64,000 bases of DNA from Acidimicrobiia bacterium (GTDB lineage: Bacteria > Actinomycetota > Acidimicrobiia > IMCC26256 > JAOSJM01), in the NCBI GenBank assembly GCA_027494165.1, contig JAOSJM010000006.1, positions 186,001 to 250,000 on the forward strand. The letters run 5' to 3'. The notes beneath the pieces were generated by a model. The model saw nothing but the letters and a program-made list of their open reading frames with translations. It made no database searches and was not told where the DNA came from. A program made the position numbers and the translations under genes. This document shows, piece after piece, positions 1 to 8,735 of this stretch (position 1 is its first letter; each line of letters begins with the position of its first letter).

Positions 1-307
1 CGAGCGGCTGGCCCTCGCGCACGTCCACGTGTACCACCTGGCCCCCAAGGGGATCTCCAAGCGCGACGGCGTCGTCGCCGACCAGCACCACCGGGGCCTC
101 GATCCCTCCGCGTGCGCGGTCGTGGGCGACGCCTCCTCGGACCTGGCCTGCGCCGACGTGGTGGCGCAGTGCTTCGTCGTGCGCAACGGCGTCGAGAAGG
201 ACCCGAGCCTCGCCGAGGCGGTCGCCGGGGTCCCCAACGCCCGGGTCACCCGCCACGGGTTCGGGGCCGGCTTCGCCGAGGCGGTCGAGCTCCTCCTGGA
301 GAGCTGA
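1..307 (+). CDS. HAD-superfamily hydrolase, C-terminal fragment (5' end outside window)
   Basis: The reading frame is open from base 2 to a TGA at 305-307, so only the C-terminal ~100 residues are present. The motif KGISKRDGV, a conserved lysine region, is followed by GDASSDLACA. This matches the Cof/HAD IIB pattern in which an acidic GD..SD motif binds the catalytic magnesium. The stretch CFVVRNGVEKDP afterwards is also typical of these sugar-phosphate phosphatases. The substrate cannot be told from the fragment. A trehalose block and a glycerate kinase follow, so a sugar-phosphate or phosphoglycerate substrate is plausible, but this is inference. GTG at 29 is an internal codon, not the start. 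Confidence 0.7.
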   Translation, partial: ERLALAHVHVYHLAPKGISKRDGVVADQHHRGLDPSACAVVGDASSDLACADVVAQCFVVRNGVEKDPSLAEAVAGVPNARVTRHGFGAGFAEAVELLLES

Positions 308-344
308 GCTCCCGAGGACGGACGGCCCGGAGCCCCGCCGCCCG

Positions 345-1375
345 TCACCCTCGCCCGAGCGCCCGGCGACCGACCTCGACGGCGGCCTCCTCCACGAGGG
401 TCGCGGCCCGGGCGAACGCCTCACCGGCCTGCCAGACCCGGTCGGTGAGCGCGAGGACCCAGACGTCGCCGAGGACCGACGCCTCCTGGCGGGCCTCGTC
501 GGTCACCTGGCCGGCGATGACGGCCCGGTGGGGCACACCCAGGTCGGCCGCCCAGCCGAGGACGCCGCCGACCACCTTGCCCTCGAAGCTCGTCACGTCC
601 AGCCTCCCTCCCCGGTCACGACGAGGTCGGCCCCCTCGAGCGCCGACTCGAGGTCGGCTGCCCGGGCGACCACCTCGAAACCGGGCTCCAGGGTCGCCCC
701 GATGGCGGCCAGACCTCCGGCGAGGCCACCCGCGGCCCCTCCGCCCTCGAGGTCGCGGACGTCCCGACCCAACCGGTCCACGTACTCGTCGGCCAGGCGC
801 TGGAGCCGCCGGGTGAGCAGCGACACCTGCGCCGCCGTCGCCCCCTTCTGCGGCCCGTAGACCGCGGCGGCGTCGCCGAAGCGCGTCGTGACGTCGCACG
901 CCACGGTCACGTCGAGGCCGGCGAGCGACCACCCGAGGACCTCGATCGCCCCCAGGCCCCCGTCGGTCGTGGCGCTCCCACCGACCCCGACGACGATCCG
1001 GCGGGCCCCGGACCTGGCCGCGGCCGCGATCAGCTCCCCCGTGCCCCGCGTCGTCGCCCGGAGCGGATCGTTGCGCCCCTCCACCAGCGCGAGGCCGCTG
1101 GCCCGGGCCATCTCGACCACCGCCGTGCCGTCGGAGAGCAGCGCCCACTGGGCCTCCACCGGATCTCCCAGCGGGCCGGTCACGGTGGCCGTGCGGCGTG
1201 AGCCACCCCGGCTGGCGAGCAGGGCGTCGAGGGTTCCCTCTCCGCCGTCGGCCAGGGGCACCTCGCGCACGTCCCCCCACCCCGCGGTGCGCAGCCCGGC
1301 GGCGACGGCCGCGGCAGCTCCGACCGCGCTCAGGGTGCCTCGGAACTTGTCGGGACACGCGACGGCGCACGGCAC
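345..1375 (-). CDS. glxK: Glycerate kinase, GlxK/GarK family (one-base frameshift)
   Basis: Glycerate 2-kinases phosphorylate D-glycerate, feeding photorespiratory-type or glyoxylate carbon into glycolysis. The N-terminal ACPDKFRGTLSA and the block GVGGSATTDGG are family signatures. The GTG at 1375 gives a start directly before PCAVACPDKF. The frame breaks near 606-608: VVTGEG continues as RLDVTSFEGKVVGG in the next frame, the expected VLTGEGRLD...GK motif. Adding one G to the GGG run restores one ORF of about 343 residues, slightly short for the family. It is convergent with the HAD fragment and divergent from treT. The break is more likely a consensus error than a real lesion. Confidence 0.85.
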
Positions 1376-1380
1376 GCCGA

Positions 1381-1386
1381 TAGATT
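1381..1386 (+). promoter_or_regulatory. Candidate -10 box (TAGATT) upstream of treT
   Basis: TAGATT fits the actinobacterial TANNNT -10 pattern and lies in the divergent gap between glxK and treT. Transcription from it would leave a leader of about 45 nt. No clear -35 hexamer is visible. The same hexamer precedes the Crp-family gene. Confidence 0.3.
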
Positions 1387-1437
1387 GATCGATGCCCGAT
1401 CCCTCGTGCAGCCACCACCCCCCTCGGAGACCGTCAC

Positions 1438-2700
1438 GTGCTGGAACGCGTCCCCCTCCTCGAGAAGGACCTCGACGACTACCGATCGGTCGTCGACTAC
1501 GAGGTCCTCGACCGGATCCACGAGCTCGCCGAGCCGTTGAAGGGAGCGAAGGTCCTCCACCTCAACGCCACGGCCTACGGCGGAGGCGTGGCCGAGCTCC
1601 TCGCCACGCACGTCCCGCTCCTGCGCAGCGTCGGCATCGACGCCGACTGGAGGGTCCTGCACGGCAGCGACGAGTTCTTCCACGTGACCAAGACCGCGCA
1701 CAACGGGCTCCAGGGAGCCGAGGTCGAGTGGACCCCCGAGCTCCAGCGCGTCTACCTCGAGCGGGTCCTCGACAACGCGCTGGCCATGGACGACGGCTGG
1801 GACTTCGTCGTCATCCACGATCCCCAGCCCGCCGCGCTCCTCAGCTTCCTGCGCGAGACCCCCGTGTTCTCCCCCGAGACCCGCTGGATCTGGCGCTGCC
1901 ACATCGACCTCACGACGGCGAACGCACGGGTGTGGGAGTTCTTCCGTCCCTTCGTCGAGCTCCACGACGCCTCGGTGTGGACGATGCGGGAGTTCGTGCC
2001 CGCCTCCCTGGTCATGGACCGGGTGATCGTGACCCCGCCCTGCATCGACCCGCTGGCCGTGAAGAACCTGGACCTCGCCGACCCGTTCGTCGTCGAGATC
2101 TGCAAGCAGTACGGGATCGACACGAAGCGGCCGATCATGTGCCAGGTCAGCCGCTTCGACCCCTGGAAGGACCCGGTCGGGGTGATCGAGGCCTACCGGC
2201 TGGTTCGCGAGGAGATCCCGGACGTCCAGCTCGTGCTGGCCGGGTCGATGGCCACCGACGACCCGGAGGGGTTCAAGGTGTGGGAGGAGGCCGAAGAGGC
2301 GCGCGGCGGCGACCGCGACATCCACCTCCTCTCGAACATCCAGCAGATCGGGGCCGTGCAGATCAACGCCTTCCAGCGCGCCGCGCACGTCGTGCTCCAG
2401 AAGTCGCTGCGGGAGGGCTTCGGCCTGACGGTCAGCGAGGCCCTCTGGAAGGGCCGGCCCGTGGTCGGCGGCCGGGCGGGCGGCATCCAGCTCCAGATCC
2501 GCGACGGCGTCGACGGCTTCCTCGTCGACTCGGTCGAGGAGGCCGCGACCCGCACCGTCGAGCTCCTGAGCTTCCCGGAGCGGGCCGACGAGCTGGGAGC
2601 GAGCGGCCGGGCCCACGTCCGGGCCAACTTCCTGTCCACGAGGGAGCTCGAGGACTGGCTGCGCCTCTTCCACGACCTGGGGTCCGGCACCCGTCCATGA
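1438..2700 (+). CDS. treT: TreT-like trehalose synthase (GT4 glycosyltransferase)
   Basis: TreT makes trehalose directly from an NDP-glucose donor and glucose in the cytoplasm. The N-terminal acceptor region has HLNATAYGGGVAELL and RVLHGSDEFFHVTK, which resemble characterised TreT proteins. The C-terminal GT-B half has SRFDPWKDP (around residue 240) and the donor-site stretch SLREGFGLTVSEALWKGRPV (around 322). The 420-residue length fits. GTG 1438 is chosen because GGAG lies 9 nt upstream and the N-terminus matches homologues. Its TGA overlaps the otsA ATG (ATGA), so translation is probably coupled. The alternative is a broader GT4 enzyme with another acceptor. Confidence 0.85.
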   Translation: MLERVPLLEKDLDDYRSVVDYEVLDRIHELAEPLKGAKVLHLNATAYGGGVAELLATHVPLLRSVGIDADWRVLHGSDEFFHVTKTAHNGLQGAEVEWTPELQRVYLERVLDNALAMDDGWDFVVIHDPQPAALLSFLRETPVFSPETRWIWRCHIDLTTANARVWEFFRPFVELHDASVWTMREFVPASLVMDRVIVTPPCIDPLAVKNLDLADPFVVEICKQYGIDTKRPIMCQVSRFDPWKDPVGVIEAYRLVREEIPDVQLVLAGSMATDDPEGFKVWEEAEEARGGDRDIHLLSNIQQIGAVQINAFQRAAHVVLQKSLREGFGLTVSEALWKGRPVVGGRAGGIQLQIRDGVDGFLVDSVEEAATRTVELLSFPERADELGASGRAHVRANFLSTRELEDWLRLFHDLGSGTRP

Positions 2701-4082
2701 TCGTCGTCGCCAACCGCGGTCCCTTCAGCTTCACCCGGCGCGAGGACGGCTCGCTCGCGACGCGGCGCGGCGCAGGCGGCGTCGTGAGCGCGCTCCTCCC
2801 CCTGCTGTCGGGGCGACCCGACACCACGTGGATCGCCGCGGCGATCGCCCCGGGCGACCGCCTCGCCGCCGCCCGGGGCGAGCAGGTCGTGGAGGAGATC
2901 CACCTCCACCTCCTCGACCTCGACCCCGAGCTCTCCCGGCTCCACTACGACGTGGTGTCCAACGCCACCCTCTGGTTCCTGCACCACGGGCTGTTCGACC
3001 TGATCCGCCAGCCCCGCTTCGACCGGCGGTTCCGCGCCGCGTGGGAGGGCTACGTAGAGGTGAACCGGGCCTTCGCCGACCGGGTCGTCGGCGTCGCCGC
3101 CGAGCACGAGATCGCCCTGGTCCAGGACTACCAGCTCGCCCTCGTGCCCGGCCTCGTCCGGTCCCGGCGCCCCGACCTGCGAGTCGTCCACTTCACCCAC
3201 ACGCCGTTCTGTGGACCCAACTCCATCCGTGTGCTGCCCGACGACGTCGCCACGACCCTCTGCGGGTCGATGGCGTCGGTCCCGTGCGGCTTCCACACCC
3301 GCCGGTGGGCCCGGGCCTACGAGGCGTCGACCCGCGAGGTCCTCGGAGACGACGCCGACATCGCCCCCTGGTTCGTCGCCTCCCTCGGGCCCGACGCCGC
3401 GGCGCTCGAGGAGGTGGCGGCCTCACCGGAGGCCAGGGCCTCCGGCCGCGACCTCGACGACCTCGTCGGCGACCGGGCGGTGATCCTCCGCACCGACCGC
3501 ATCGAACCGTCGAAGAACGTGGTCCGGGGCTTCCTCGCCTACGACCTCCTCCTGGAGCAGCACCCCGAGTGGCGGGAGCGGGTCGTCTTCGTCGCCCTCG
3601 TCTACCCGTCCCGGCAGGGACGGCCCGAGTACCTCGCGTACGCGCAGGAGATCGAGCAGGCCGTGGACCGGGTCAACGAGCGCTGGGGCACGGACGGCTG
3701 GGTACCCGTCCTGCTCGACACGCGCGACGACTTCCCCCGCAGCGTCGCCGGTCTGACCCGCTACGACGTCCTGCTGGTCAACGCGATGCGCGACGGCCTC
3801 AACCTGGTCGCCAAGGAAGGACCGCTGTTGAACCGCCGGGACGGCGTGGTCTGCCTGTCCCCGGGAGCCGGCGCCTTCGACGAGCTGCGCGAGGCCGTGC
3901 TCCCCGTGCACCCGTTCGACCTCACCCAGACCGCCGACGCGCTCCACCGCGCGCTCTCGATGCCGCCGGCCGAGCGAGCCGCGCTCGCCGGGAGGCTGCG
4001 TGACCTGGCCGCCGCTCGGAGCCCCTCCGACTGGCTGGCGGACCTCGTCGCCCACGCCGAGGGCGAGGAGCCGAGCCGCTAG
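2697..4082 (+). CDS. otsA: Trehalose-6-phosphate synthase (GT20)
   Basis: OtsA joins UDP- or GDP-glucose to glucose-6-phosphate. The protein opens with VVANRGPFSFTR and has FLHHGLFD-type residues, the VQDYQLALVPGLVR segment and FTHTPFCGPNSIR. The donor-side motifs RTDRIEPSKNVVRGF and DGLNLVAKE are also present, all in GT20 order. At 461 residues it is a normal single-domain OtsA. The ATG overlaps the treT stop. The reading frame stays open far upstream to 1392, but that part is a shadow of treT. It is convergent with otsB, overlapping by four bases at the stops. Confidence 0.93.
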   Translation: MIVVANRGPFSFTRREDGSLATRRGAGGVVSALLPLLSGRPDTTWIAAAIAPGDRLAAARGEQVVEEIHLHLLDLDPELSRLHYDVVSNATLWFLHHGLFDLIRQPRFDRRFRAAWEGYVEVNRAFADRVVGVAAEHEIALVQDYQLALVPGLVRSRRPDLRVVHFTHTPFCGPNSIRVLPDDVATTLCGSMASVPCGFHTRRWARAYEASTREVLGDDADIAPWFVASLGPDAAALEEVAASPEARASGRDLDDLVGDRAVILRTDRIEPSKNVVRGFLAYDLLLEQHPEWRERVVFVALVYPSRQGRPEYLAYAQEIEQAVDRVNERWGTDGWVPVLLDTRDDFPRSVAGLTRYDVLLVNAMRDGLNLVAKEGPLLNRRDGVVCLSPGAGAFDELREAVLPVHPFDLTQTADALHRALSMPPAERAALAGRLRDLAAARSPSDWLADLVAHAEGEEPSR

Positions 4083-4861
4083 CCGCGCTCCAGGGCGTCG
4101 GCGACGGCGGCGAGCTCGACGGCCAGGCCGGCCGGGCCGTCGACCACCACGTCGGCCCGGGCGAGCAGTTCGGGTGGTGCCTCGCTCGACCGCACCCCCA
4201 CCCGCAGCGCGTCGGTGAGCCGGCCCGCCGACCGGAGCCGGTCGAGGGCGTCGAAGGCGGCGAGGTCGCCCCGGTCGTCGCCCGCGAAGGCGGCCCGCTC
4301 GAGCCCATCCAGGAGCGACTCGACGGCGGTCCCCTTGTCGACGGTCACCGGCGGGCGGAGCTCCAGCACCATCCTCCCCGGGTGGGCGGCGAGGCCGTGG
4401 CGCCCGGCGAGCTCCTCCCCGACCCGTGTCGCCTCCTCGGCGCGCTCGGGACGCGTCCGCCAGTGCAGCGCCACGGCCACCTCCCCCTTCCGCTCGACGA
4501 GCACCCCGGGCAGGGCGCGCTCGGCCTCGTCGGCCGCGGACCGGACGGCCGCCACGTAGGGGCCCACGCGGGGATCCACCCAGGGCCGGCCGTCCTGGAT
4601 CCGCTCGAGCCCGTACTGGCCCGAGTACAGGACCCCCGGGAGCCCCAGGGCGTCGACGAGGTAGTCGACCGGGCGCCCGCTGATGACCGCCACGCGGGCC
4701 AGGCTCCCGGCCAACCGGGCCAGGGCCTCCCGGCCCTCGGGCAGCACCGAGGCCGTCGCCGGGTCGTCGACGATGGGCGAGAGCGAACCGTCGAAGTCGA
4801 GCAGGACGGCCGACCGGTCGGGACGCTCGATGAGGGGCCGCCAGCGGGGGTCCACGCTCAA
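4079..4861 (-). CDS. otsB: Trehalose-6-phosphate phosphatase (HAD)
   Basis: OtsB removes the phosphate from trehalose-6-phosphate to give trehalose. Motif I is LLDFDGSLSPIVDDP near residue 20, with nucleophile and acid aspartates. Motif II is ISGRP, and motif IV is GDDRGDLAAFDAL near 205. About 260 residues is usual. The start is either TTG 4861 or GTG 4855; TTG is chosen because a GGGAGGG tract lies 13 nt upstream. It lies 4 nt below the LytR_C gene and probably shares its transcript, on the strand opposite otsA. Confidence 0.9.
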   Translation of the reverse strand: MSVDPRWRPLIERPDRSAVLLDFDGSLSPIVDDPATASVLPEGREALARLAGSLARVAVISGRPVDYLVDALGLPGVLYSGQYGLERIQDGRPWVDPRVGPYVAAVRSAADEAERALPGVLVERKGEVAVALHWRTRPERAEEATRVGEELAGRHGLAAHPGRMVLELRPPVTVDKGTAVESLLDGLERAAFAGDDRGDLAAFDALDRLRSAGRLTDALRVGVRSSEAPPELLARADVVVDGPAGLAVELAAVADALERG

Positions 4862-4865
4862 CCGC

Positions 4866-5432
4866 TCAGCCCGTCCCTCCCAGGACGACGACGAGGTCGA
4901 CGTCTCCCGCCCCTGCCGGCGGCGGCTCGGGCGCCGGTTCCACGACCGTGCCCTCGCCGACCAGCGTGGCGAGCGTCGCCGCCTCGCGTTCGAGCCCGGC
5001 CTGGAACAGCACGACGTTGCCGGTCCTTGGAGTGGTGTCGGTGGCCTCGACGGTCTGGTAGCCGGCCTCGGCGAGCTGCGCGGTGAGCGCGCCGGCCGCG
5101 CCGGCCGCGGCCCCGCCGTTGAGCACCTGGACGGTGAGCTCGGCGGGCGGGCGCGGCTCGGGAACGACCGCGGCGGTGGTCGTCGTGACGTCGGTGTCCC
5201 CGGCCTCGGTGGTGGTCGTGACGGGAGCCCCGCCGCCGCCATCGCCGGCCGGTCCCGAGGTCCCGTCGTCGACGACCTGGAGCAGCACGATCCCGAGGAT
5301 GACGGCCAGCGCGACGAGGCCGGCACCCCGGGCCGCGGAGAAGGCCATCGACCGGTAGAAGCCCCCTCCGGGCGTGGCCCGACGTCGCCCCGGCGCCGTC
5401 GCGCCGTCCACGGCACCGGCGCGGGATGTCAC
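4866..5432 (-). CDS. LytR C-terminal domain (LytR_C) membrane-anchored protein
   Basis: A basic N-terminus is followed by one membrane helix at about residues 34-52 (GAGLVALAVILGIVLLQVV). A threonine-rich linker then leads to a LytR_C domain near 95-185, opening with LTVQVLNGGAAAGAA. In related proteins this domain sits outside the membrane, often beside LCP cell-wall ligases, and its exact role is not settled. The ATG overlaps the DUF3263 stop (ATGA), a pairing common in actinobacteria. No catalytic residues are visible. Confidence 0.8.
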   Translation of the reverse strand: MTSRAGAVDGATAPGRRRATPGGGFYRSMAFSAARGAGLVALAVILGIVLLQVVDDGTSGPAGDGGGGAPVTTTTEAGDTDVTTTTAAVVPEPRPPAELTVQVLNGGAAAGAAGALTAQLAEAGYQTVEATDTTPRTGNVVLFQAGLEREAATLATLVGEGTVVEPAPEPPPAGAGDVDLVVVLGGTG

Positions 5433-5686
5433 CGGGACCCCGGATGTCGCTCGCGCCCTTCGAGGCGGGCCCGGCGACGGATGTCACGCTGGCGCCGGAG
5501 GCGCTTCACGGTGAGGGGGTCGTAGGCGAAGGCGGGCTCTCCGTCGAGCAGCGCGCCGAGCAGCCGGTAGTAGCGCGTGGGAGAGATCGCGAGCTCCTCG
5601 CGGATGGCGGCCTCCTTCGGCCCGGGCCGGGTCCACCACGTTCGCTCGAAGTCGATGATCGCACGCTCACGCTCCGTCAACTCCAT
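5429..5686 (-). CDS. DUF3263 family protein
   Basis: A short basic protein of 85 residues starting MELTERERAIIDFERTWW, the signature of DUF3263. The helical EAAIREELAISPTRYYRLL segment looks like a helix-turn-helix, so DNA binding is possible but unproven. ATG 5686 is preferred over the upstream in-frame start at 5728. The family begins here, and a promoter-like TTGACC/CAGGAT pair lies between the two. It heads a run with LytR_C and otsB. Confidence 0.8.
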   Translation of the reverse strand: MELTERERAIIDFERTWWTRPGPKEAAIREELAISPTRYYRLLGALLDGEPAFAYDPLTVKRLRRQRDIRRRARLEGRERHPGSR

Positions 5687-5695
5687 CGGTGCACG

Positions 5696-5724
5696 ATCCT
5701 GGCCGGGGAGGACCCGAGGGTCAA
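5696..5724 (-). promoter_or_regulatory. Probable promoter for DUF3263-LytR_C-otsB, leaderless
   Basis: On the minus strand TTGACC (5724-5719) is followed after exactly 17 nt by CAGGAT (5701-5696). Only 9 nt separate the -10 box from the ATG at 5686, so the transcript would begin at or just before the start codon. Confidence 0.5.
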
Positions 5725-5764
5725 GCATTTCGCGTGCGTGACCACGCGGGCCCCACCGGTCGGG

Positions 5765-5838
5765 AGCCGGAGGTCGGATTCGAACCGACGGCCTGACGCT
5801 TACAAGGCGCCTGCTCTGACCAGCTGAGCTACTCCGGC
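5765..5838 (-). tRNA. tRNA-Thr (anticodon TGT)
   Basis: The minus strand folds as a cloverleaf. The acceptor stem GCCGGAG pairs with CTCCGGC, the D arm contains AGCTCAGCTGGTCAGAGC, and the anticodon loop is CTTGTAA with TGT at positions 34-36. The T arm is GTCGG-TTCGAAT-CCGAC. The 3' CCA is not encoded. Confidence 0.95.
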
Positions 5839-5920
5839 ACGCCGAGCGAGGCTAGACGCCCGGCCCCGGCGCGGCACGGCCGGGCCGTGGCGGGTACGCC
5901 CCGCGCTCGACCCCCCGTCG

Positions 5921-6736
5921 TCAGGCGTGCCGGCGCCGGGCCACCTCGAAGCACGCCAGCGCGGCCGCCGCCGACACGTTGAGGGAGGGGAGCGCGCCCC
6001 ACAGCGGGATCCGGGCCAGCACCTCGCACCGGTCGCGCACGAGGCGCGACAGCCCGGCGCCCTCGGCCCCGAGGACGAGCACGAGGGGCTGGTCCGCCAC
6101 CGGCAGCTCGAAGAGCGAGGTCGGGCCGTCCGCGTCGAGCCCGACGGTCCACAGGCCCGACCGCCGGGCCTCGTCGAGGGCGGCGGGGAGCCCGGGGACG
6201 ATCGCCACCGGGAGGTGCTCGATCGCTCCGGCCGCCGCCTTCGTGGCAGCCGGCGTGAACCGGGCGGACCGGTGCCGCCGGAGCACCAGCCCGCTGGCGC
6301 CGGCCGTCTCGGCGGTCCGGGCCACGGCGCCGAGGTTCTGCGGGTCGGTGACGCCGTCGAGGGCCACGAGGAAGGCGTCGGGACGCGCCAGCAGCTCGGC
6401 GAGTGGAACCGCCCGGAGGGGCTCGGCGAGGGCGACCACACCCTGGGGCGCCGCCGAGCGCGCCAGCTCCTCCAGCCTCCCGGCGGACGCGAACCGCACC
6501 GGGACCCCCGCGGCCCGGGCCAGCCCCGTGATCTCGTCGAGCAGGGGGCTCGGGCTCGAACCCTCGGCCAGCCACACGGTCCGGACCGGGCGCCGGCCGG
6601 CCGCGAGGAGCTCCCGGACCGCCCGCCGTCCCTCGACCTGCTCCCCACCGGGCCCCTCGCCGAACCCGGCCGGGGTCGACGTGTCGCGGGGCCGGCCACG
6701 GGGCCGGCGCCGGCGGCCCGCGGGCCGTTCGCTCAT
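5921..6736 (-). CDS. rlmB: TrmH/SpoU-family RNA 2'-O-methyltransferase (RlmB type)
   Basis: SPOUT methyltransferases of this family methylate a ribose 2'-OH on rRNA, in RlmB G2251 of 23S rRNA. After a basic arginine-rich tail of about 30 residues comes the substrate-binding domain (VEGRRAVRELLAAG). The catalytic domain has LDGVTDPQNLGAVARTAE near residue 142, VLGAEGAGLSRLVRD near 225, and PLWGALPSLNVSAAAA near 247, the three knot motifs. The ATG overlaps the cysS stop. This cysS neighbour is usual in actinobacteria. A tRNA target cannot be excluded. Confidence 0.9.
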   Translation of the reverse strand: MSERPAGRRRRPRGRPRDTSTPAGFGEGPGGEQVEGRRAVRELLAAGRRPVRTVWLAEGSSPSPLLDEITGLARAAGVPVRFASAGRLEELARSAAPQGVVALAEPLRAVPLAELLARPDAFLVALDGVTDPQNLGAVARTAETAGASGLVLRRHRSARFTPAATKAAAGAIEHLPVAIVPGLPAALDEARRSGLWTVGLDADGPTSLFELPVADQPLVLVLGAEGAGLSRLVRDRCEVLARIPLWGALPSLNVSAAAALACFEVARRRHA

Positions 6737-8166
6737 CGCCGGGCGGCCCGGACCACGACGCCGTCGCGCTCGTCCTTCACGGCGAAGCCCCGGGCCGCGA
6801 TCTCGTCGCGCAGCCCGTCGGCGGCGGCGAAGTCCCGCGACGCCCGGGCGACGGCGCGCCGCTCGACGAGCTCGACGATCGCGGCGGGCACGTCGTGGAC
6901 CAGGCGCAGCACCACGGTGGCGTCGCCGATCGTCACCTCGCGCTCCGTCACCACGGGTGGGCACCACGCCAGGCCGAGGGCGTCCCCGAGCAGCTCCCTG
7001 ATCGTGCCCGTGAGCACGGCGGCGGTCTCGCGATCGCCCGCGTCGAGCGCCTGGTTGGCCTTCCGCACCGCGTCGAACACCACCCCCGTGGCGACCGGGG
7101 TGTTGAGGTCGTCGTCCATCGCGGCACGGAACGCGTCGACGGTGGCGTCGTCAGGCCCGGCTCCGTCGCCGACCCCCGCGAGGGCGACCCGCTCGGCGAG
7201 CTCGTCGAGACCGGCGAGCGCCTCGGTCGCGGCGGCCAGCTCGGCCCGGCCCATCTCCATCGGCGAGCGGTAGTGGGTCTGGAGCACGAGCAGGCGCAGG
7301 GCCCGGGGGTCGAACTCCTCGAGGGCCTCGGCCAGGGTCACGAAGTTGCCGAGCGACTTCGACATCTTCTCGCCCTCGATGACCACCATCCCCGAGTGGA
7401 TCCAGTGCCGGGCGAAGGCGTACCCGGCCGCCTCGGCCTGGGCGCGCTCGTTCTCGTGGTGGGGGAAGACCAGGTCGTCGCCGCCGCCGTGGATGTCGAA
7501 GCCCTCGCCGAGCAGGCGGAGCGACATCGCCGAGCACTCGATGTGCCATCCGGGTCGGCCCGGTCCCCACGGCGAGCCCCAGGTCGGCTCGCCCGGCTTC
7601 GCCGCCTTCCACAGGGCGAAGTCGACGGGGCTCCGCTTCGCCTCGTCGACCTCGACCCGCGCGCCGGCCGCCTCGAGCAGGTCGGCGAGTCTCCGGTGCG
7701 ACAGCTCGCCGTACCCGGGGTGCGACGCGACGTCGAAGTACACACCGTGGCCCTCGACGACGTAGGCGTGGCCGGTCTCGACCAGCTCACCGATCAGGTC
7801 CAGCATCCGGTCGACGTACTCGGTGGCGTGGGGCGTCTCGTCGGGCGGCAGGACCCCGAGGCGGGCGAGCTGCTCCCAGTAGGCCTGCTCGTAGCGGGCG
7901 GCCAGCTCGGGTTCCGTGCTGCCCTCCTCGGCCGCCCGGGCGATGATCCGGTCGTCGACGTCGGTGACGTTGCTGACGAACCTGACCGCGAGCCCCGACC
8001 ACGCGAGGTACCGCCGGATCACGTCGAAGACGAGGGCGGTCCGGGCGTGACCGAGGTGGGGGACGTCGTAGACCGTCGGGCCGCACACGTAGACCGCGAC
8101 CTTCCCCGGCTCCCGCAGCGTGAGCTCGACCTTCCCGCCGGCCATCGTGTCGTGGATCCGGAGCAT
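6733..8166 (-). CDS. cysS: Cysteinyl-tRNA synthetase
   Basis: Class I synthetase that charges tRNA-Cys. The first zinc-ligand cysteine is in CGPTVYD near residue 29, followed by the HIGH-type motif PHLGHAR. Further ligands fall in WHIECSAM and HHENE, and the KMSKS loop is EKMSKSLGN near 267. The protein is 477 residues, normal for the family. It is not MshC-like: the full C-terminal anticodon-binding part is present. ATG 8166 is preceded by TACCCT at 7 nt, suggesting a leaderless mRNA. The stop overlaps rlmB. Confidence 0.95.
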   Translation of the reverse strand: MLRIHDTMAGGKVELTLREPGKVAVYVCGPTVYDVPHLGHARTALVFDVIRRYLAWSGLAVRFVSNVTDVDDRIIARAAEEGSTEPELAARYEQAYWEQLARLGVLPPDETPHATEYVDRMLDLIGELVETGHAYVVEGHGVYFDVASHPGYGELSHRRLADLLEAAGARVEVDEAKRSPVDFALWKAAKPGEPTWGSPWGPGRPGWHIECSAMSLRLLGEGFDIHGGGDDLVFPHHENERAQAEAAGYAFARHWIHSGMVVIEGEKMSKSLGNFVTLAEALEEFDPRALRLLVLQTHYRSPMEMGRAELAAATEALAGLDELAERVALAGVGDGAGPDDATVDAFRAAMDDDLNTPVATGVVFDAVRKANQALDAGDRETAAVLTGTIRELLGDALGLAWCPPVVTEREVTIGDATVVLRLVHDVPAAIVELVERRAVARASRDFAAADGLRDEIAARGFAVKDERDGVVVRAARR

Positions 8167-8173
8167 GGGGGGG

Positions 8174-8179
8174 AGGGTA
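8174..8179 (-). promoter_or_regulatory. Candidate leaderless -10 box (TACCCT) for cysS
   Basis: TACCCT on the minus strand ends 7 nt before the cysS ATG, in the 71-nt gap after ispF. No -35 hexamer is evident. Confidence 0.4.
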
Positions 8180-8237
8180 CCGCCTGCGATCCTCCTCCCC
8201 CGGAGGCGTCGGGGCCCGCGGCGCCGCCCCGGAGCGG

Positions 8238-8735
8238 TCAGCCTCGCTCGAGGAGCGCGACGGCCCACACGGCGACGCCCTCGCCCCGGCCCACCGCACC
8301 CAGGCCCTCGCCCCGCTTCGGCTTCACCGACACGTGCACGCCCTCGCCGAGGGGCCGCCGGGCCGGGGTGAGCGCCTCGGTCAACCGGGCCACCATCGCC
8401 TCGAGATGGGGTGCGAGCGGGGGCCGCTCGGCGGCCACGACCACGTCGACGTTCACGATCCACCAGCCCACGGCGACCACGCGCTCGGCGACCTCCCGCA
8501 GGAGCTCGATCGACGAGGCGTCGCGGTAGCGCTCGTCGCCGGCCGGGAAGAGGATCCCGAGGTCGGGCAGGCCGACCGAGCCCAGCAGGGCGTCGGCCAC
8601 CGCGTGGGCGACGGCGTCGGCGTCCGAGAAGCCGGCGAGCCCGGGCGCACCCTCGATCGTCACCCCTCCGAGCACGAGCGGGCGGCGCTCGTCGAAGGGG
8701 TGGACGTCGAACCCGAGCCCCACCCTCGAGGTCAC
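8238..8735 (-). CDS. ispF: 2-C-methyl-D-erythritol 2,4-cyclodiphosphate synthase
   Basis: IspF forms the cyclic diphosphate in the non-mevalonate isoprenoid pathway. The metal-binding GLGFDVHPF lies at the N-terminus, followed by SDADAVAHAVADALLG and the loop VNVDVVVAAERP. KPKRGEGLGAVGRGEGV near the end matches the usual substrate-binding tail. 165 residues is typical. GTG 8735 overlaps the ispD TGA (GTGA), so the two are coupled. It belongs functionally with ispD next door and with the polyprenyl synthase about 10 kb away. Confidence 0.96.
   Translation of the reverse strand: MTSRVGLGFDVHPFDERRPLVLGGVTIEGAPGLAGFSDADAVAHAVADALLGSVGLPDLGILFPAGDERYRDASSIELLREVAERVVAVGWWIVNVDVVVAAERPPLAPHLEAMVARLTEALTPARRPLGEGVHVSVKPKRGEGLGAVGRGEGVAVWAVALLERG

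Noticed and set aside
1392..2697. N-terminal extension of OtsA from ATG 1392
   Set aside because: The 435 added residues are an Arg/Pro-rich shadow of treT; GT20 proteins begin at VVANRGP.
5429..5728. Longer DUF3263 start at 5728
   Set aside because: The added 14 residues are not in the family and the start would lie upstream of the promoter-like TTGACC/CAGGAT pair.
6733..8166. cysS as MshC (mycothiol ligase)
   Set aside because: 477 residues, full C-terminal domain, and the usual rlmB/ispF neighbours point to CysS.
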